A model generated the notes under the pieces. The model was not told where the DNA came from. It searched no databases and was given only the letters and a program-made list of their open reading frames with translations. Positions 11,070-21,817 of a stretch of DNA of 64,000 nt are shown one piece after another; the stretch's first letter is position 1; each line of letters opens with the position of its first letter. The DNA is from Escherichia ruysiae (GTDB taxonomy: Bacteria > Pseudomonadota > Gammaproteobacteria > Enterobacterales > Enterobacteriaceae), in the NCBI RefSeq assembly GCF_031323975.1, contig NZ_JAVIWS010000001.1:1922001-1986000 (forward strand), written 5' to 3'. The translations under genes were made by a program, and so were the position numbers.

Positions 11070-11438
11070 TTAATTATTTTCTTTCAGATTATTGCCACGC
11101 TCAATGATGACGCCAACATTCGCCGCACGCGCCACTGCGCCTGGCTTGCTGAGTTTGATACGCACCCACGGCGAGTTAAAGCGAGTCAACAGCAGCTCCG
11201 CCACCTCTTCCGCCACGCGTTCCACCAGTGCAAAACGCGCGCCCTCGACGTGGCTGACCACCGTTTCGGCAATGTCAGCGTAGCTGAGACAATCCGCCAC
11301 ATCATCGCTTTTCGCCGCTTTACGGTTATCCCACGCCATTTCGATATCGAACACCAACTTCTGTTCGATGGTCTGTTCCCAGTCGTAAACACCAATAGTG
11401 GTGATTACCGAAAGTTGCTCTATAAATACAATATCCAT
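11070..11438 (-). CDS. folB: Dihydroneopterin aldolase FolB
   Basis: Folate biosynthesis enzyme that converts 7,8-dihydroneopterin to 6-hydroxymethyldihydropterin and glycolaldehyde. The ATG at 11436-11438 (MDIVFIEQL) gives 122 residues; an in-frame GTG one codon earlier is less likely. The family features are visible: the IGVYDWE motif near residue 15 with the catalytic-site Glu, and the conserved KP near residue 100. It is transcribed divergently from plsY, whose start lies about 104 bases away. Confidence 0.96.
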   Translation of the reverse strand: MDIVFIEQLSVITTIGVYDWEQTIEQKLVFDIEMAWDNRKAAKSDDVADCLSYADIAETVVSHVEGARFALVERVAEEVAELLLTRFNSPWVRIKLSKPGAVARAANVGVIIERGNNLKENN

Positions 11439-11542
11439 CACGTCCTGCCTGCTTTTTGGCTAACCGGATACCACTTCCGGCGAAATGTGCGTATTATCCA
11501 CAGATTCATCGTTGAACACGAATTTTCAAAACGGAACAGCTT

Positions 11543-12160
11543 ATGAGTGCAATCGCGCCTGGAATGATCCTCATCGCGTACCTCTGCGGCTCCATTTCCA
11601 GTGCCATTCTGGTTTGCCGCTTGTGTGGGCTGCCCGATCCGCGAACCAGCGGCTCCGGCAATCCCGGCGCCACCAATGTGTTACGTATCGGTGGCAAGGG
11701 AGCAGCCGTAGCAGTGCTGATTTTCGACGTTCTGAAAGGAATGTTACCCGTCTGGGGCGCGTATGAATTAGGTGTCAGCCCCTTCTGGCTAGGCTTAATT
11801 GCCATCGCCGCCTGTCTTGGACACATCTGGCCGGTTTTCTTCGGTTTTAAAGGGGGAAAAGGCGTTGCCACCGCTTTTGGCGCAATCGCACCAATTGGCT
11901 GGGATTTAACGGGTGTGATGGCGGGAACCTGGCTGTTAACCATTTTACTCAGCGGTTATTCGTCGCTGGGAGCGATTGTCAGCGCACTGATTGCTCCGTT
12001 TTATGTCTGGTGGTTTAAGCCACAATTCACCTTTCCGGTTTCTATGCTCTCTTGCCTGATCCTGCTGCGTCATCATGACAACATCCAGCGTCTGTGGCGT
12101 CGCCAGGAGACAAAAATCTGGACGAAATTTAAAAGAAAGCGCGAAAAAGATCCGCAGTGA
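11543..12160 (+). CDS. plsY: Acyl-phosphate:glycerol-3-phosphate acyltransferase PlsY
   Basis: Inner membrane enzyme that makes lysophosphatidate from acyl-phosphate and glycerol-3-phosphate, formerly YgiH. It has 205 residues with about five hydrophobic helices. The three family motifs are present: SGNPGATN near residue 37 (after the DPRTSGS stretch), [18 protein letters not shown] near residue 93, and a later loop before the basic C-terminal tail. E. coli also uses PlsB for this step, so PlsY is not its only route. It is convergent with ttdR, only 12 bases apart. Confidence 0.95.
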   Translation: MSAIAPGMILIAYLCGSISSAILVCRLCGLPDPRTSGSGNPGATNVLRIGGKGAAVAVLIFDVLKGMLPVWGAYELGVSPFWLGLIAIAACLGHIWPVFFGFKGGKGVATAFGAIAPIGWDLTGVMAGTWLLTILLSGYSSLGAIVSALIAPFYVWWFKPQFTFPVSMLSCLILLRHHDNIQRLWRRQETKIWTKFKRKREKDPQ

Positions 12161-12172
12161 TTTCTGGCAGGT

Positions 12173-13105
12173 TTACAAAACCTGATAGCCTTCGGCGGGC
12201 TTGCCCAGCCGTTGCTGGCACCACGCCGCCAGAAACTCTACGCAGACGCGCAACTTCATACTGCGATAGAGTGGCTCCCGATAGACAGCCCAGATATTGG
12301 CGCTTTGTGCATATTCCGGCAATACTCGCACCAGTTTGCCACTCTCCAGAAACGGCAGCACATCCCATTCGGAACGCAGCATAATCCCTTTACCTTCCAG
12401 TGCCCATTGCAGCACTATCTCACCGCTGTTGGAGGAAAGATGCCCGCTTACCTTCACCGATTTTTTCTCCTGACCGTTCCCCAACTCCCATATTCCGTGG
12501 GTCATATCGCGCTCTTTGGTCACCAGACAGTCATGACGACTTAATTCCTGTAAGGATTGTGGCTGGGAATATTTTTGCAGATACTCAGGTGCTGCGCATA
12601 ATATTCTTTTATTTTTTGTCAAAAGATGCGCAATATAATAATCAGGGATTTCATCATTAATACGAATATCCAGATCAATATTATCCTGCACTAAATCAAT
12701 TTGCCGATCGAACAATTCAAAATGCACCTGTAACTCAGGGTAATTGCGCATCAGTTCGGTAATGGCTGGTGCAATATAACTGCGCCCAAAACCAAAACTA
12801 CAGCCAATACGAATCATCCCCTCCGGGCGCGTTTTGATTTGCGTGACGTCATCGACCAGTCGCTGATATTGGGTGAGGATTTCCAGCGCATGTTCGTAAC
12901 AACGTTGGCCACTTTCAGTCAGTGCCACGCCGCGAGCGGAGCGGTTAAGTAGCGTCGTTGCCAGCGTGTTTTCAAGGATTTGGATTCGTTTGGTGACAAA
13001 TGCGGGCGTCTGCCCAAGCGTCGCCGCTGCGGCACTAAAACTGCCGCTATGGACGATTTCTACCAGTACCTGCAAGTCTTTGGCTAAAGGCCAGCTATTC
13101 AGCAT
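12173..13105 (-). CDS. ttdR: LysR-type activator of L-tartrate genes TtdR (Dan)
   Basis: A 310-residue LysR-family regulator. The N-terminal winged helix-turn-helix spans about 10-65 ([28 protein letters not shown] region), followed by a linker helix and a periplasmic-binding-protein-like effector domain. It lies divergent to ttdA with 206 bases between the starts, the classical LysR arrangement. In E. coli it activates ttdABT under anaerobic conditions with tartrate. It was also described as the nucleoid-associated protein Dan. Confidence 0.95.
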   Translation of the reverse strand: MLNSWPLAKDLQVLVEIVHSGSFSAAAATLGQTPAFVTKRIQILENTLATTLLNRSARGVALTESGQRCYEHALEILTQYQRLVDDVTQIKTRPEGMIRIGCSFGFGRSYIAPAITELMRNYPELQVHFELFDRQIDLVQDNIDLDIRINDEIPDYYIAHLLTKNKRILCAAPEYLQKYSQPQSLQELSRHDCLVTKERDMTHGIWELGNGQEKKSVKVSGHLSSNSGEIVLQWALEGKGIMLRSEWDVLPFLESGKLVRVLPEYAQSANIWAVYREPLYRSMKLRVCVEFLAAWCQQRLGKPAEGYQVL

Positions 13106-13311
13106 CGTTAACTATCCGCAATTTTGACTGGCTCAGTGTATTTCGCAAAACATTTCCATTCCCTGCTCTGGCGCAATATTCATTCTTATTTTCGTGTTGA
13201 TTCACGAACTGTTAATTACATTTTCACGGCGGCAAGAAATATAAAACCACATTTTTAGTGGTAGTTTGTGGTGGTGAATTTTTCCAGACAAATAGAAAAA
13301 CTGGAGTTGCC

Positions 13312-14223
13312 ATGATGAGCGAATGTAATAAACAACAGGCAGTGAATAAGTTGACGGATATTGTCGCTAACTTTACCGCCATGATTTCTACCCGAATGCC
13401 TGATGACGTAGTGGATAAACTAAAACAGCTTCGGGACGCCGAAACGTCGTCGATGGGGAAAATCATCTACCACACGATGTTCGATAACATGCAAAAAGCG
13501 ATCGACCTGAATCGCCCGGCCTGTCAGGACACCGGCGAAATCATGTTTTTTGTTAAGGTCGGTTCCCGTTTCCCGCTGCTTGGCGAACTGCAAAGCATTC
13601 TTAAGCAAGCCGTGGAAGAGGCGACCGTCAAAGCGCCACTGCGCCACAACGCGGTGGAAATTTTTGACGAAGTGAACACCGGCAAAAATACCGGTAGCGG
13701 CGTACCGTGGGTTACCTGGGATATCGTCCCCGACGGTGACGACGCGGAAATCGAAGTTTACATGGCTGGCGGCGGCTGCACGCTACCTGGCCGCTCGAAA
13801 GTATTAATGCCGTCAGAAGGCTACGAAGGCGTAGTGAAATTCGTCTTCGAAAATATCTCCACCCTCGCCGTAAACGCCTGTCCACCGGTACTGGTAGGTG
13901 TAGGCATCGCCACCTCGGTGGAAACCGCCGCCGTGCTCTCACGTAAAGCCATTTTGCGCCCGATTGGCAGCCGCCATCCCAATCCGAAAGCGGCAGAGCT
14001 GGAGCTACGCCTGGAGGAAGGACTCAACCGTCTGGGGATAGGTCCACAAGGGCTGACTGGCAACAGTTCAGTGATGGGCGTGCATATCGAATCTGCCGCT
14101 CGCCATCCGTCTACCATCGGCGTCGCTGTCTCTACCGGCTGCTGGGCGCATCGTCGCGGTACGCTGCTGGTTCATGCCGATCTCTCCTTTGAAAACCTTT
14201 CTCACACCCGGAGCGCGTTATGA
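13312..14223 (+). CDS. ttdA: L(+)-tartrate dehydratase subunit alpha TtdA
   Basis: Iron-sulfur subunit of the oxygen-sensitive L-tartrate dehydratase, which makes oxaloacetate from L-tartrate. I start at the ATG at 13312 (MMSECNKQQ), giving the usual 303 residues; an 18-codon upstream extension lacks a good ribosome site. It belongs to the class I fumarase alpha family. Candidate cluster cysteines are in [10 protein letters not shown] (near 71), NACPP (near 190) and [10 protein letters not shown] (near 277). The stop overlaps the ttdB start as ATGA, indicating translational coupling. Confidence 0.96.
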
Positions 14224-14825
14224 AAAAGATCCTGACAACCCCGATCAAAGCTGAAGATCTGCAAGATATTCGCGTCGGCGATGTGATCTACCTGACCGGT
14301 ACGCTGGTGACTTGCCGCGACGTTTGTCACCGCCGCCTGATCGAACTGAAACGTCCGATCCCTTACGATCTCAACGGCAAAGCGATTTTCCACGCTGGCC
14401 CCATCGTGCGCAAAAATGGCGACAAATGGGAGATGGTATCCGTCGGCCCAACAACCAGTATGCGGATGGAAAGTTTTGAACGTGAATTTATCGAACAGAC
14501 CGGCGTGAAACTGGTGGTCGGCAAAGGCGGAATGGGGCCGCTGACTGAAGAAGGTTGCCAGAAATTCAAGGCGCTGCATGTGATTTTCCCGGCAGGCTGC
14601 GCAGTACTGGCGGCAACCCAGGTGGAAGAGATTGAAGAGGTGCACTGGACAGAACTCGGAATGCCGGAGTCGTTGTGGGTCTGCCGGGTTAAAGAGTTTG
14701 GGCCGCTGATTGTCTCTATTGATACCCACGGCAACAACCTGATAGCCGAAAACAAAAAGCTGTTCGCCGAACGCCGCGATCCCATCGTGGAAGAGATCTG
14801 CGAGCACGTCCACTACATCAAATAA
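14220..14825 (+). CDS. ttdB: L(+)-tartrate dehydratase subunit beta TtdB
   Basis: A 201-residue beta subunit of the class I fumarase/tartrate dehydratase family. It matches the C-terminal domain of single-chain class I fumarases and should assemble with TtdA as an A2B2 enzyme. Visible family stretches include [15 protein letters not shown] and GPTTSMRME. It begins inside the ttdA stop codon and is followed 48 bases later by the transporter gene ttdT. Confidence 0.96.
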
Positions 14826-14873
14826 CCCTCACGGAGAGGTTCGCCCCCTCTCCTTTTTCGCAGGCATAACACG

Positions 14874-16337
14874 ATGAAACCTTCCACTGAATGGTGGCGA
14901 TATCTCGCACCGCTGGCGGTCATCGCCATTATTGCTCTACTTCCGGTTCCTGCGGGGCTGGAGAGTCATACCTGGCACTACTTTGCTGTTTTTACCGGCG
15001 TGATCGTTGGGCTGATCCTCGAACCGGTGCCGGGTGCCGTGGTGGCGATGGTGGGTATATCCATCATCGCCATACTCTCTCCCTGGCTGCTGTTCAGCCC
15101 GGAGCAGCTCGCTCAGCCAGGCTTTAAATTCACTGCAAAATCCCTCTCGTGGGCCGTTTCCGGTTTTTCTAATTCGGTTATCTGGCTGATTTTCGCCGCC
15201 TTTATGTTTGGCACTGGCTATGAAAAAACCGGACTTGGACGTCGCATTGCGCTGATTCTGGTGAAAAAGATGGGGCATCGCACGCTGTTTCTCGGCTATG
15301 CGGTGATGTTCTCCGAGTTAGTCCTTGCACCTGTAACACCTTCCAACTCAGCGCGCGGTGCGGGGATTATCTATCCCATCATCCGTAACCTGCCGCCGCT
15401 CTATCAATCACAGCCGAACGACAGCAGTTCGCGCAGCATTGGCTCCTACATCATGTGGATGGGGATTGTTGCCGATTGTGTGACCAGCGCCATTTTCCTG
15501 ACGGCGATGGCACCTAACTTACTGCTAATTGGACTGATGAAAAGCGCATCTCACGCCACGCTGAGTTGGGGCGACTGGTTCCTCGGGATGTTGCCGCTCA
15601 GCATTTTACTGGTTCTGCTGGTTCCCTGGCTGGCTTACGTGCTATACCCACCGGTACTGAAGTCTGGTGATCAGGTGCCGCGCTGGGCAGAGACGGAACT
15701 GCAAGCGATGGGGCCACTCTGTTCGCGTGAAAAACGGATGCTGGGGCTGATGGTGGGCGCGCTGGTGCTGTGGATTTTCGGCGGTGATTATATCGATGCT
15801 GCGATGGTCGGTTACAGCGTGGTGGCACTGATGCTGCTTCTGCGTATTATCAGCTGGGACGATATTGTCAGTAATAAAGCAGCGTGGAACGTTTTCTTCT
15901 GGCTGGCCTCGCTAATCACCCTCGCCACCGGACTCAACAACACCGGTTTTATTAGCTGGTTTGGCAAACTGTTAGCAGGCAGCTTAAGTGGTTATTCGCC
16001 GACGATGGTGATGATGGCGTTGATTGTGGTGTTTTATCTGCTGCGCTACTTTTTTGCCAGCGCCACGGCGTATACCTCCGCTCTCGCGCCGATGATGATT
16101 GCCGCTGCGCTGGCGATGCCGGAAATCCCGCTGCCGGTGTTCTGCCTGATGGTTGGCGCGGCAATTGGTCTGGGGAGCATTCTTACACCATACGCCACCG
16201 GACCCAGTCCGATTTACTACGGTAGTGGTTATCTGCCAACGGTGGATTACTGGCGACTGGGGGCGATTTTTGGGCTGATATTCCTCGTGTTGCTGGTGAT
16301 TACCGGCTTACTGTGGATGCCCGTGGTGTTGCTTTAA
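14874..16337 (+). CDS. ttdT: L-tartrate/succinate antiporter TtdT
   Basis: A 487-residue inner membrane transporter of the DASS (divalent anion:Na+ symporter) family. It brings in L-tartrate in exchange for succinate during anaerobic growth. Twelve or so hydrophobic segments are seen. The family motif SNSARGAGIIYPI lies near residue 162, and a matching C-terminal repeat lies around TAYTSALAPMM. It is the last gene of ttdABT: dehydratase plus transporter give tartrate uptake and conversion to oxaloacetate, then succinate for export. Confidence 0.95.
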   Translation: MKPSTEWWRYLAPLAVIAIIALLPVPAGLESHTWHYFAVFTGVIVGLILEPVPGAVVAMVGISIIAILSPWLLFSPEQLAQPGFKFTAKSLSWAVSGFSNSVIWLIFAAFMFGTGYEKTGLGRRIALILVKKMGHRTLFLGYAVMFSELVLAPVTPSNSARGAGIIYPIIRNLPPLYQSQPNDSSSRSIGSYIMWMGIVADCVTSAIFLTAMAPNLLLIGLMKSASHATLSWGDWFLGMLPLSILLVLLVPWLAYVLYPPVLKSGDQVPRWAETELQAMGPLCSREKRMLGLMVGALVLWIFGGDYIDAAMVGYSVVALMLLLRIISWDDIVSNKAAWNVFFWLASLITLATGLNNTGFISWFGKLLAGSLSGYSPTMVMMALIVVFYLLRYFFASATAYTSALAPMMIAAALAMPEIPLPVFCLMVGAAIGLGSILTPYATGPSPIYYGSGYLPTVDYWRLGAIFGLIFLVLLVITGLLWMPVVLL

Positions 16338-16346
16338 GTGAGGACG

Positions 16347-16372
16347 GTGCCGGAAATTGCTCTCCGGCACCC
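16347..16372. terminator. Hairpin between convergent ttdT and tsaD
   Basis: A perfect 9-bp stem GGTGCCGGA/TCCGGCACC with an 8-base loop lies between the convergent genes. There is no strong T run on either side (GAGAGTTTT downstream on plus), so it is a likely but not ideal terminator. Confidence 0.55.
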
Positions 16373-16379
16373 GAGAGTT

Positions 16380-17393
16380 TTACGCAGCCGGTAACTCCGC
16401 CAGCGGCCAGCGCGGACGCACGCTAACGCCGAGATCCGCCGTCGCGCCTGCTTTAAACCGCACCATTCCGGCATAGGCGATCATCGCGCCGTTATCAGTA
16501 CAAAATTCCGGACGCGCGTAGAACACTTCGCCGCGACGCTTTTTCATCATTTCCGCCAGTTTCGCCCGCAGCGTGCGGTTAGCACTCACGCCGCCTGCCA
16601 TTACCAGTCGCTTAAAGCCCGTCTGATCCAGCGCACGCTTACACTTAATCATCAGCGTATCGACCACCGCATCTTCAAAAGCGCGGGCGATATCAGCACG
16701 CGTCTGGTCGTCGGTGCCGTTATCACGAATCGTGTTCGCGGCGAAGGTTTTCAGACCAGAAAAGCTGAAATCCAGCCCCGGACGGTCGGTCATCGGACGC
16801 GGGAAGACAAAGCGCCCGGCAGTACCCTGAGCCGCCATTTTCGACAGCAGCGGCCCGCCTGGATAATCCAGCCCCAGCAGCTTCGCGGTTTTATCAAACG
16901 CTTCACCAGCGGCATCATCAATGGACTCGCCGAGCAGCTCATACTGACCAATGCCGGTAACGCTGATTAACTGCGTATGACCGCCGGAAACCAGCAATGC
17001 GACAAACGGAAATTCCGGCGGGTTATCTTCCAGCATCGGTGCTAACAGATGCCCTTCCATATGGTGCACCGGAATCGCCGGAACGTTCCAGGCAAACGCC
17101 AGAGAACGTCCCACGGTCGCACCAACCAGCAGCGCGCCGACTAATCCTGGGCCTGCGGTATAGGCCACGGCATCAATATCTTTTGCCGTCAAACCAGACT
17201 CTTTCAGCGCCGCCTGGATCAACGGTACGGTTTTACGCACGTGATCGCGGGAGGCCAGCTCAGGCACCACGCCGCCGTAGTCAGCGTGTAATTTCACCTG
17301 ACTATACAATTGGTTGGCTAACAAACCTTTTTCATCGTCGTAAATGGCGATGCCGGTTTCATCGCAGGAAGTTTCAATACCCAGTACACGCAT
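16380..17393 (-). CDS. tsaD: tRNA N6-threonylcarbamoyladenosine synthase subunit TsaD
   Basis: Essential component of the TsaBDE complex that makes t6A37 on ANN-decoding tRNAs, formerly Gcp/YgjD. It has 337 residues with an ASKHA/Kae1 fold. The start [13 protein letters not shown] and the metal-binding HHMEGH motif (about 110-115) are intact, as are the nucleotide-binding LLVSGGHTQ and [13 protein letters not shown] stretches. It is divergent from rpsU, separated by about 237 bases that carry the rpsU promoters. A tRNA gene of the ANN-decoding class (ileX) lies 5 kb away, though no link is implied. Confidence 0.97.
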   Translation of the reverse strand: MRVLGIETSCDETGIAIYDDEKGLLANQLYSQVKLHADYGGVVPELASRDHVRKTVPLIQAALKESGLTAKDIDAVAYTAGPGLVGALLVGATVGRSLAFAWNVPAIPVHHMEGHLLAPMLEDNPPEFPFVALLVSGGHTQLISVTGIGQYELLGESIDDAAGEAFDKTAKLLGLDYPGGPLLSKMAAQGTAGRFVFPRPMTDRPGLDFSFSGLKTFAANTIRDNGTDDQTRADIARAFEDAVVDTLMIKCKRALDQTGFKRLVMAGGVSANRTLRAKLAEMMKKRRGEVFYARPEFCTDNGAMIAYAGMVRFKAGATADLGVSVRPRWPLAELPAA

Positions 17394-17455
17394 GACTTGT
17401 TTTACCTCGCTTTATTACCGCGCAGTGTAGGACCAATGCGGGTTGATGTAAAACT

Positions 17456-17488
17456 TTGTTCGCCCCTGGAGAAAGCCTCGTGTATACT
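17456..17488 (+). promoter_or_regulatory. Candidate rpsU-dnaG-rpoD promoter
   Basis: A TGTATACT extended -10 (TATACT at 17483-17488) lies about 140 bases before rpsU, with no close -35 match at standard spacing (TTGTTC lies 21 bases away). Two upstream promoters are known for this operon; I can point to only this one with moderate support. Confidence 0.45.
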
Positions 17489-17591
17489 CCTCACCCTTAT
17501 AAAAGTCCCTTTCAAAAGAGGTCGCGGTGCTTTACAAAGCAGCAGCAATTGCAGTAAAATTCCGCACCATTTTGAAATAAGCTGGCGTTGA

Positions 17592-17846
<255 letters not shown>

Positions 17847-17892
17847 TTCCCTGAGAGCGTTGCTCTCCGATCAGACCGAGTTGTAGTTGTAA

Positions 17893-17927
17893 GGCCGTGC
17901 TTCCGAAAGGAATGCGCGGCTTATTTT
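17893..17927 (+). terminator. Internal attenuating terminator between rpsU and dnaG
   Basis: The hairpin GCCGTGCTTCC-GAAA-GGAATGCGCGGC is followed by TTATTTTC. It sits in the 110 bases between rpsU and dnaG. This is the known partial terminator that keeps dnaG expression far below rpsU in the same operon. Confidence 0.85.
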
Positions 17928-17956
17928 CGTTTATGAATTGCTAAAAATCGGGGCCT

Positions 17957-19702
17957 ATGGCTGGACGAATCCCACGCGTATTCATTAATGATCTGCTGGC
18001 ACGCACTGACATCGTCGATCTGATCGATGCCCGTGTGAAGCTGAAAAAGCAGGGCAAGAATTTTCACGCGTGTTGTCCATTCCACAACGAGAAAACCCCG
18101 TCATTCACCGTCAACGGTGAGAAACAGTTTTACCACTGCTTTGGATGTGGCGCGCACGGCAACGCGATCGACTTTCTGATGAACTACGACAAGCTTGAGT
18201 TCGTCGAAACGGTCGAAGAGTTGGCAGCAATGCACAATCTTGAAGTGCCATTTGAAGCAGGCAGCGGCCCCAGCCAGATAGAGCGCCATCAACGGCAAAC
18301 GCTTTATCAGTTGATGGACGGTCTGAATACGTTTTACCAACAATCTTTACAACAACCTGTTGCCACATCTGCGCGCCAGTATCTGGAAAAACGCGGATTA
18401 AGCCACGAGGTCATCGCCCGCTTTGCGATTGGTTTTGCGCCCCCCGGCTGGGACAACGTCCTGAAACGGTTTGGCGGCAATCCAGAAAATCGCCAGTCAT
18501 TGATTGATGCGGGCATGTTGGTCACCAACGATCAGGGTCGCAGTTACGATCGTTTCCGCGAGCGGGTGATGTTCCCTATTCGCGATAAGCGCAGTCGGGT
18601 GATTGGTTTTGGCGGGCGCGTGCTGGGCAACGATACCCCAAAATACCTGAACTCGCCGGAAACTGATATTTTTCATAAAGGCCGCCAGCTTTACGGTCTT
18701 TATGAAGCGCAGCAGGATAACGCTGAACCCCAGCGTCTGTTGGTGGTCGAAGGCTATATGGACGTGGTGGCTCTGGCGCAATACGGTATTAATTACGCCG
18801 TTGCATCGCTGGGTACGTCAACCACTGCCGATCACATTCAGTTATTGTTCCGCGCGACCAACAATGTCATTTGCTGTTATGACGGCGACCGTGCAGGTCG
18901 CGATGCCGCCTGGCGGGCGCTGGAAACTGCGCTGCCTTATATGACAGACGGCCGTCAGTTACGCTTTATGTTTTTACCCGATGGCGAAGACCCAGACACA
19001 CTGGTGCGCAAAGAGGGTAAAGAGGCGTTTGAAGCGCGAATGGAGCAGGCAATGCCGCTCTCCGCGTTTCTGTTTAACAGCCTGATGCCGCAGGTTGACC
19101 TGAGTACCCCTGACGGGCGCGCACGTTTAAGTACGCTGGCGCTGCCACTGATTTCTCAGGTGCCAGGAGAAACGCTGCGCATCTATCTTCGTCAGGAATT
19201 AGGCAACAAGTTAGGCATACTTGATGACAGCCAGCTTGAACGATTAATGCCGAAAGCAGCAGAGAACGGCGTTTCTCGTCCTGTTCCGCAGCTAAAACGC
19301 ACGACCATGCGTATACTTATAGGGTTGCTGGTGCAAAATCCAGAATTAGCGACGTTAGTCCCGCCGCTTGAGAATCTGGATCAAAATAAGCTTCCTGGAC
19401 TTGGCTTATTCAGAGAACTGGTCAACACTTGTCTCTCTCAGCCAGGTCTGACCACCGGGCAACTTTTAGAGCACTATCGTGGTACAAATAATGCTGCCAC
19501 CCTTGAAAAACTGTCGATGTGGGACGATATAGCAGATAAGAATATTGCTGAGCAAACCTTCACCGACTCACTCAACCATATGTTTGATTCGTTGCTTGAA
19601 CTGCGCCAGGAAGAGTTAATCGCTCGTGAGCGCACCCATGGTTTAAGTAATGAAGAACGCCTGGAACTCTGGACATTAAACCAGGAACTGGCGAAAAAGT
19701 GA
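17957..19702 (+). CDS. dnaG: DNA primase DnaG
   Basis: Makes RNA primers for lagging-strand and origin replication in contact with the DnaB helicase. The 581 residues have the full architecture. An N-terminal zinc-binding domain carries CCPFHNEKTPSF (Cys40, His43) and FYHCFGCG (Cys61, Cys64). The TOPRIM catalytic core has VVEGYMDV and CYDGDRAGRDAA around 265-315. A C-terminal helicase-interaction domain begins at about 435. It is the middle gene of its operon, placed after an internal terminator and with a weak ribosome site, fitting its low copy number. The heat-shock promoter of rpoD lies inside its 3' part. Confidence 0.98.
   Translation: MAGRIPRVFINDLLARTDIVDLIDARVKLKKQGKNFHACCPFHNEKTPSFTVNGEKQFYHCFGCGAHGNAIDFLMNYDKLEFVETVEELAAMHNLEVPFEAGSGPSQIERHQRQTLYQLMDGLNTFYQQSLQQPVATSARQYLEKRGLSHEVIARFAIGFAPPGWDNVLKRFGGNPENRQSLIDAGMLVTNDQGRSYDRFRERVMFPIRDKRSRVIGFGGRVLGNDTPKYLNSPETDIFHKGRQLYGLYEAQQDNAEPQRLLVVEGYMDVVALAQYGINYAVASLGTSTTADHIQLLFRATNNVICCYDGDRAGRDAAWRALETALPYMTDGRQLRFMFLPDGEDPDTLVRKEGKEAFEARMEQAMPLSAFLFNSLMPQVDLSTPDGRARLSTLALPLISQVPGETLRIYLRQELGNKLGILDDSQLERLMPKAAENGVSRPVPQLKRTTMRILIGLLVQNPELATLVPPLENLDQNKLPGLGLFRELVNTCLSQPGLTTGQLLEHYRGTNNAATLEKLSMWDDIADKNIAEQTFTDSLNHMFDSLLELRQEELIARERTHGLSNEERLELWTLNQELAKK
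19499..19541 (+). promoter_or_regulatory. Internal sigma-32 promoter of rpoD within dnaG
   Basis: The block beginning ACCCTTGAAAAACTGTCG, with GACGATATAGC downstream, matches the published rpoD heat-shock promoter in the dnaG coding region as I remember it. The CTTGAAA -35 core is the clear part; the -10 is a weak match to CCCCAT-T. Confidence 0.7.
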
Positions 19703-19896
19703 TTTAACGGCTTAAGTGCCGAATAGCGATCGGGAAGCCCCCGACAGCCGCACTGAGAGGCAGCGGCAATGATATAAGTACGCCCTCGTAATTATCGTTG
19801 GCGGTAAATAACCGTTGGATTTCAGTATTAACGTCTGAATGATATCCGGTCAATCGCCCAACACCAACCTCATGAAATAAGTGTGGATACCGTCTT

Positions 19897-21738
19897 ATGG
19901 AGCAAAACCCGCAGTCACAGCTGAAACTTCTTGTCACCCGTGGTAAGGAGCAAGGCTATCTGACCTATGCCGAGGTCAATGACCATCTGCCGGAAGATAT
20001 CGTCGATTCCGATCAGATCGAAGACATCATCCAAATGATCAATGACATGGGCATTCAGGTGATGGAAGAAGCGCCGGATGCCGATGACCTGATGCTGGCT
20101 GAAAACACAGCAGACGAAGATGCTGCCGAAGCCGCCGCGCAGGTGCTTTCCAGCGTGGAATCTGAAATCGGGCGCACGACTGACCCGGTACGCATGTACA
20201 TGCGTGAAATGGGCACCGTTGAACTGTTGACCCGCGAAGGCGAAATTGACATCGCTAAACGCATCGAAGACGGGATCAACCAGGTTCAATGCTCCGTTGC
20301 TGAATATCCGGAAGCGATCACCTATCTGCTGGAACAGTATGATCGTGTTGAAGCAGAAGAAGCGCGTCTGTCAGATCTGATCACTGGCTTTGTTGACCCG
20401 AACGCAGAAGAAGATCTGGCACCAACCGCCACTCACGTCGGTTCTGAGCTTTCCCAGGAAGATCTGGACGATGACGAAGATGAAGACGAAGAAGATGCCG
20501 ACGACGACAGTGCCGACGATGACAACAGCATCGACCCGGAGCTGGCTCGCGAAAAATTTGCTGAACTGCGCGCTCAGTACGTTGTAACGCGTGACACCAT
20601 TAAAGCGAAAGGCCGCAGCCACGCTGCCGCTCAGGAAGAGATCCTGAAACTGTCTGAAGTATTCAAACAGTTCCGCCTGGTGCCGAAGCAGTTTGACTAC
20701 CTGGTCAACAGTATGCGCGTCATGATGGATCGCGTTCGTACACAAGAGCGTCTGATCATGAAGCTCTGCGTTGAGCAGTGCAAAATGCCGAAGAAAAACT
20801 TCATCACCCTGTTTACCGGCAACGAAACCAGCGATACCTGGTTCAACGCGGCAATTGCGATGAACAAGCCGTGGTCGGAAAAACTGCACGATGTCTCTGA
20901 AGAAGTGCATCGCGCCCTGCAGAAACTGCAGCAGATTGAAGAAGAAACCGGCCTGACCATTGAGCAGGTTAAAGACATTAACCGTCGCATGTCCATCGGT
21001 GAAGCGAAAGCCCGCCGTGCGAAGAAAGAGATGGTTGAAGCGAACTTACGTCTGGTTATTTCTATCGCTAAGAAATACACCAACCGTGGCTTGCAGTTCC
21101 TCGATCTGATTCAGGAAGGCAACATCGGTCTGATGAAAGCGGTTGATAAATTCGAATACCGTCGTGGTTACAAGTTCTCCACCTACGCAACCTGGTGGAT
21201 CCGTCAGGCGATCACCCGCTCTATCGCAGATCAGGCGCGCACCATCCGTATTCCGGTGCATATGATTGAGACTATCAACAAGCTCAACCGTATTTCTCGC
21301 CAGATGCTGCAAGAAATGGGTCGTGAACCAACGCCGGAAGAACTGGCTGAACGTATGCTGATGCCGGAAGACAAAATCCGCAAAGTGCTGAAGATCGCCA
21401 AAGAGCCAATCTCCATGGAAACGCCGATCGGTGATGATGAAGATTCGCATCTGGGGGATTTCATCGAGGATACCACCCTCGAACTGCCGCTGGATTCTGC
21501 GACCACCGAGAGCCTGCGTGCGGCAACGCACGACGTACTGGCTGGCCTGACCGCGCGTGAAGCAAAAGTTCTGCGTATGCGTTTCGGTATCGATATGAAC
21601 ACCGACCACACGCTGGAAGAAGTGGGTAAACAGTTCGACGTTACCCGTGAACGTATCCGTCAGATCGAAGCGAAGGCGCTGCGTAAACTGCGTCACCCAA
21701 GCCGTTCTGAAGTACTGCGTAGCTTCCTGGACGATTAA
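19897..21738 (+). CDS. rpoD: RNA polymerase primary sigma factor RpoD (sigma-70)
   Basis: Housekeeping sigma factor, 613 residues. Region 1.1 lies at about 1-80. Region 1.2 contains [11 protein letters not shown]. The family's large non-conserved insert includes a strongly acidic run near 188-212 ([14 protein letters not shown]). Region 2 has the core-binding and -10 motifs ([27 protein letters not shown] and [15 protein letters not shown]). Regions 3 and 4 end in a helix-turn-helix ([28 protein letters not shown]) that reads the -35. It is the last gene of the operon, followed by a REP element and a strong terminator. Confidence 0.99.
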   Translation: MEQNPQSQLKLLVTRGKEQGYLTYAEVNDHLPEDIVDSDQIEDIIQMINDMGIQVMEEAPDADDLMLAENTADEDAAEAAAQVLSSVESEIGRTTDPVRMYMREMGTVELLTREGEIDIAKRIEDGINQVQCSVAEYPEAITYLLEQYDRVEAEEARLSDLITGFVDPNAEEDLAPTATHVGSELSQEDLDDDEDEDEEDADDDSADDDNSIDPELAREKFAELRAQYVVTRDTIKAKGRSHAAAQEEILKLSEVFKQFRLVPKQFDYLVNSMRVMMDRVRTQERLIMKLCVEQCKMPKKNFITLFTGNETSDTWFNAAIAMNKPWSEKLHDVSEEVHRALQKLQQIEEETGLTIEQVKDINRRMSIGEAKARRAKKEMVEANLRLVISIAKKYTNRGLQFLDLIQEGNIGLMKAVDKFEYRRGYKFSTYATWWIRQAITRSIADQARTIRIPVHMIETINKLNRISRQMLQEMGREPTPEELAERMLMPEDKIRKVLKIAKEPISMETPIGDDEDSHLGDFIEDTTLELPLDSATTESLRAATHDVLAGLTAREAKVLRMRFGIDMNTDHTLEEVGKQFDVTRERIRQIEAKALRKLRHPSRSEVLRSFLDD

Positions 21739-21745
21739 TCGGTAA

Positions 21746-21775
21746 GCCGGATAGGCGTTTACGCCGCATCCGGCA
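21746..21775. repeat. REP element after rpoD
   Basis: The palindromic unit GCCGGATAGGCG-TTTA-CGCCGCATCCGGC is typical of E. coli REP sequences. It lies between the rpoD stop and its terminator. Confidence 0.8.
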
Positions 21776-21790
21776 CTTATCCCTCTGCAC

Positions 21791-21817
21791 AAACGCCACC
21801 TTTTCGGTGGCGTTTTT
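21791..21817. terminator. rpoD: Terminator shared by rpoD and mug
   Basis: An AAACGCCACC-TTTT-CGGTGGCGTTTTT hairpin with A and T tracts on the two sides, so it can act in both directions between the convergent rpoD and mug. It ends at the mug stop codon. Confidence 0.9.

Noticed and set aside
21046..21792. 248-codon open frame antisense to rpoD
   Set aside because: A shadow of the highly biased rpoD coding sequence; no promoter or family resemblance, and it runs through the rpoD terminator.
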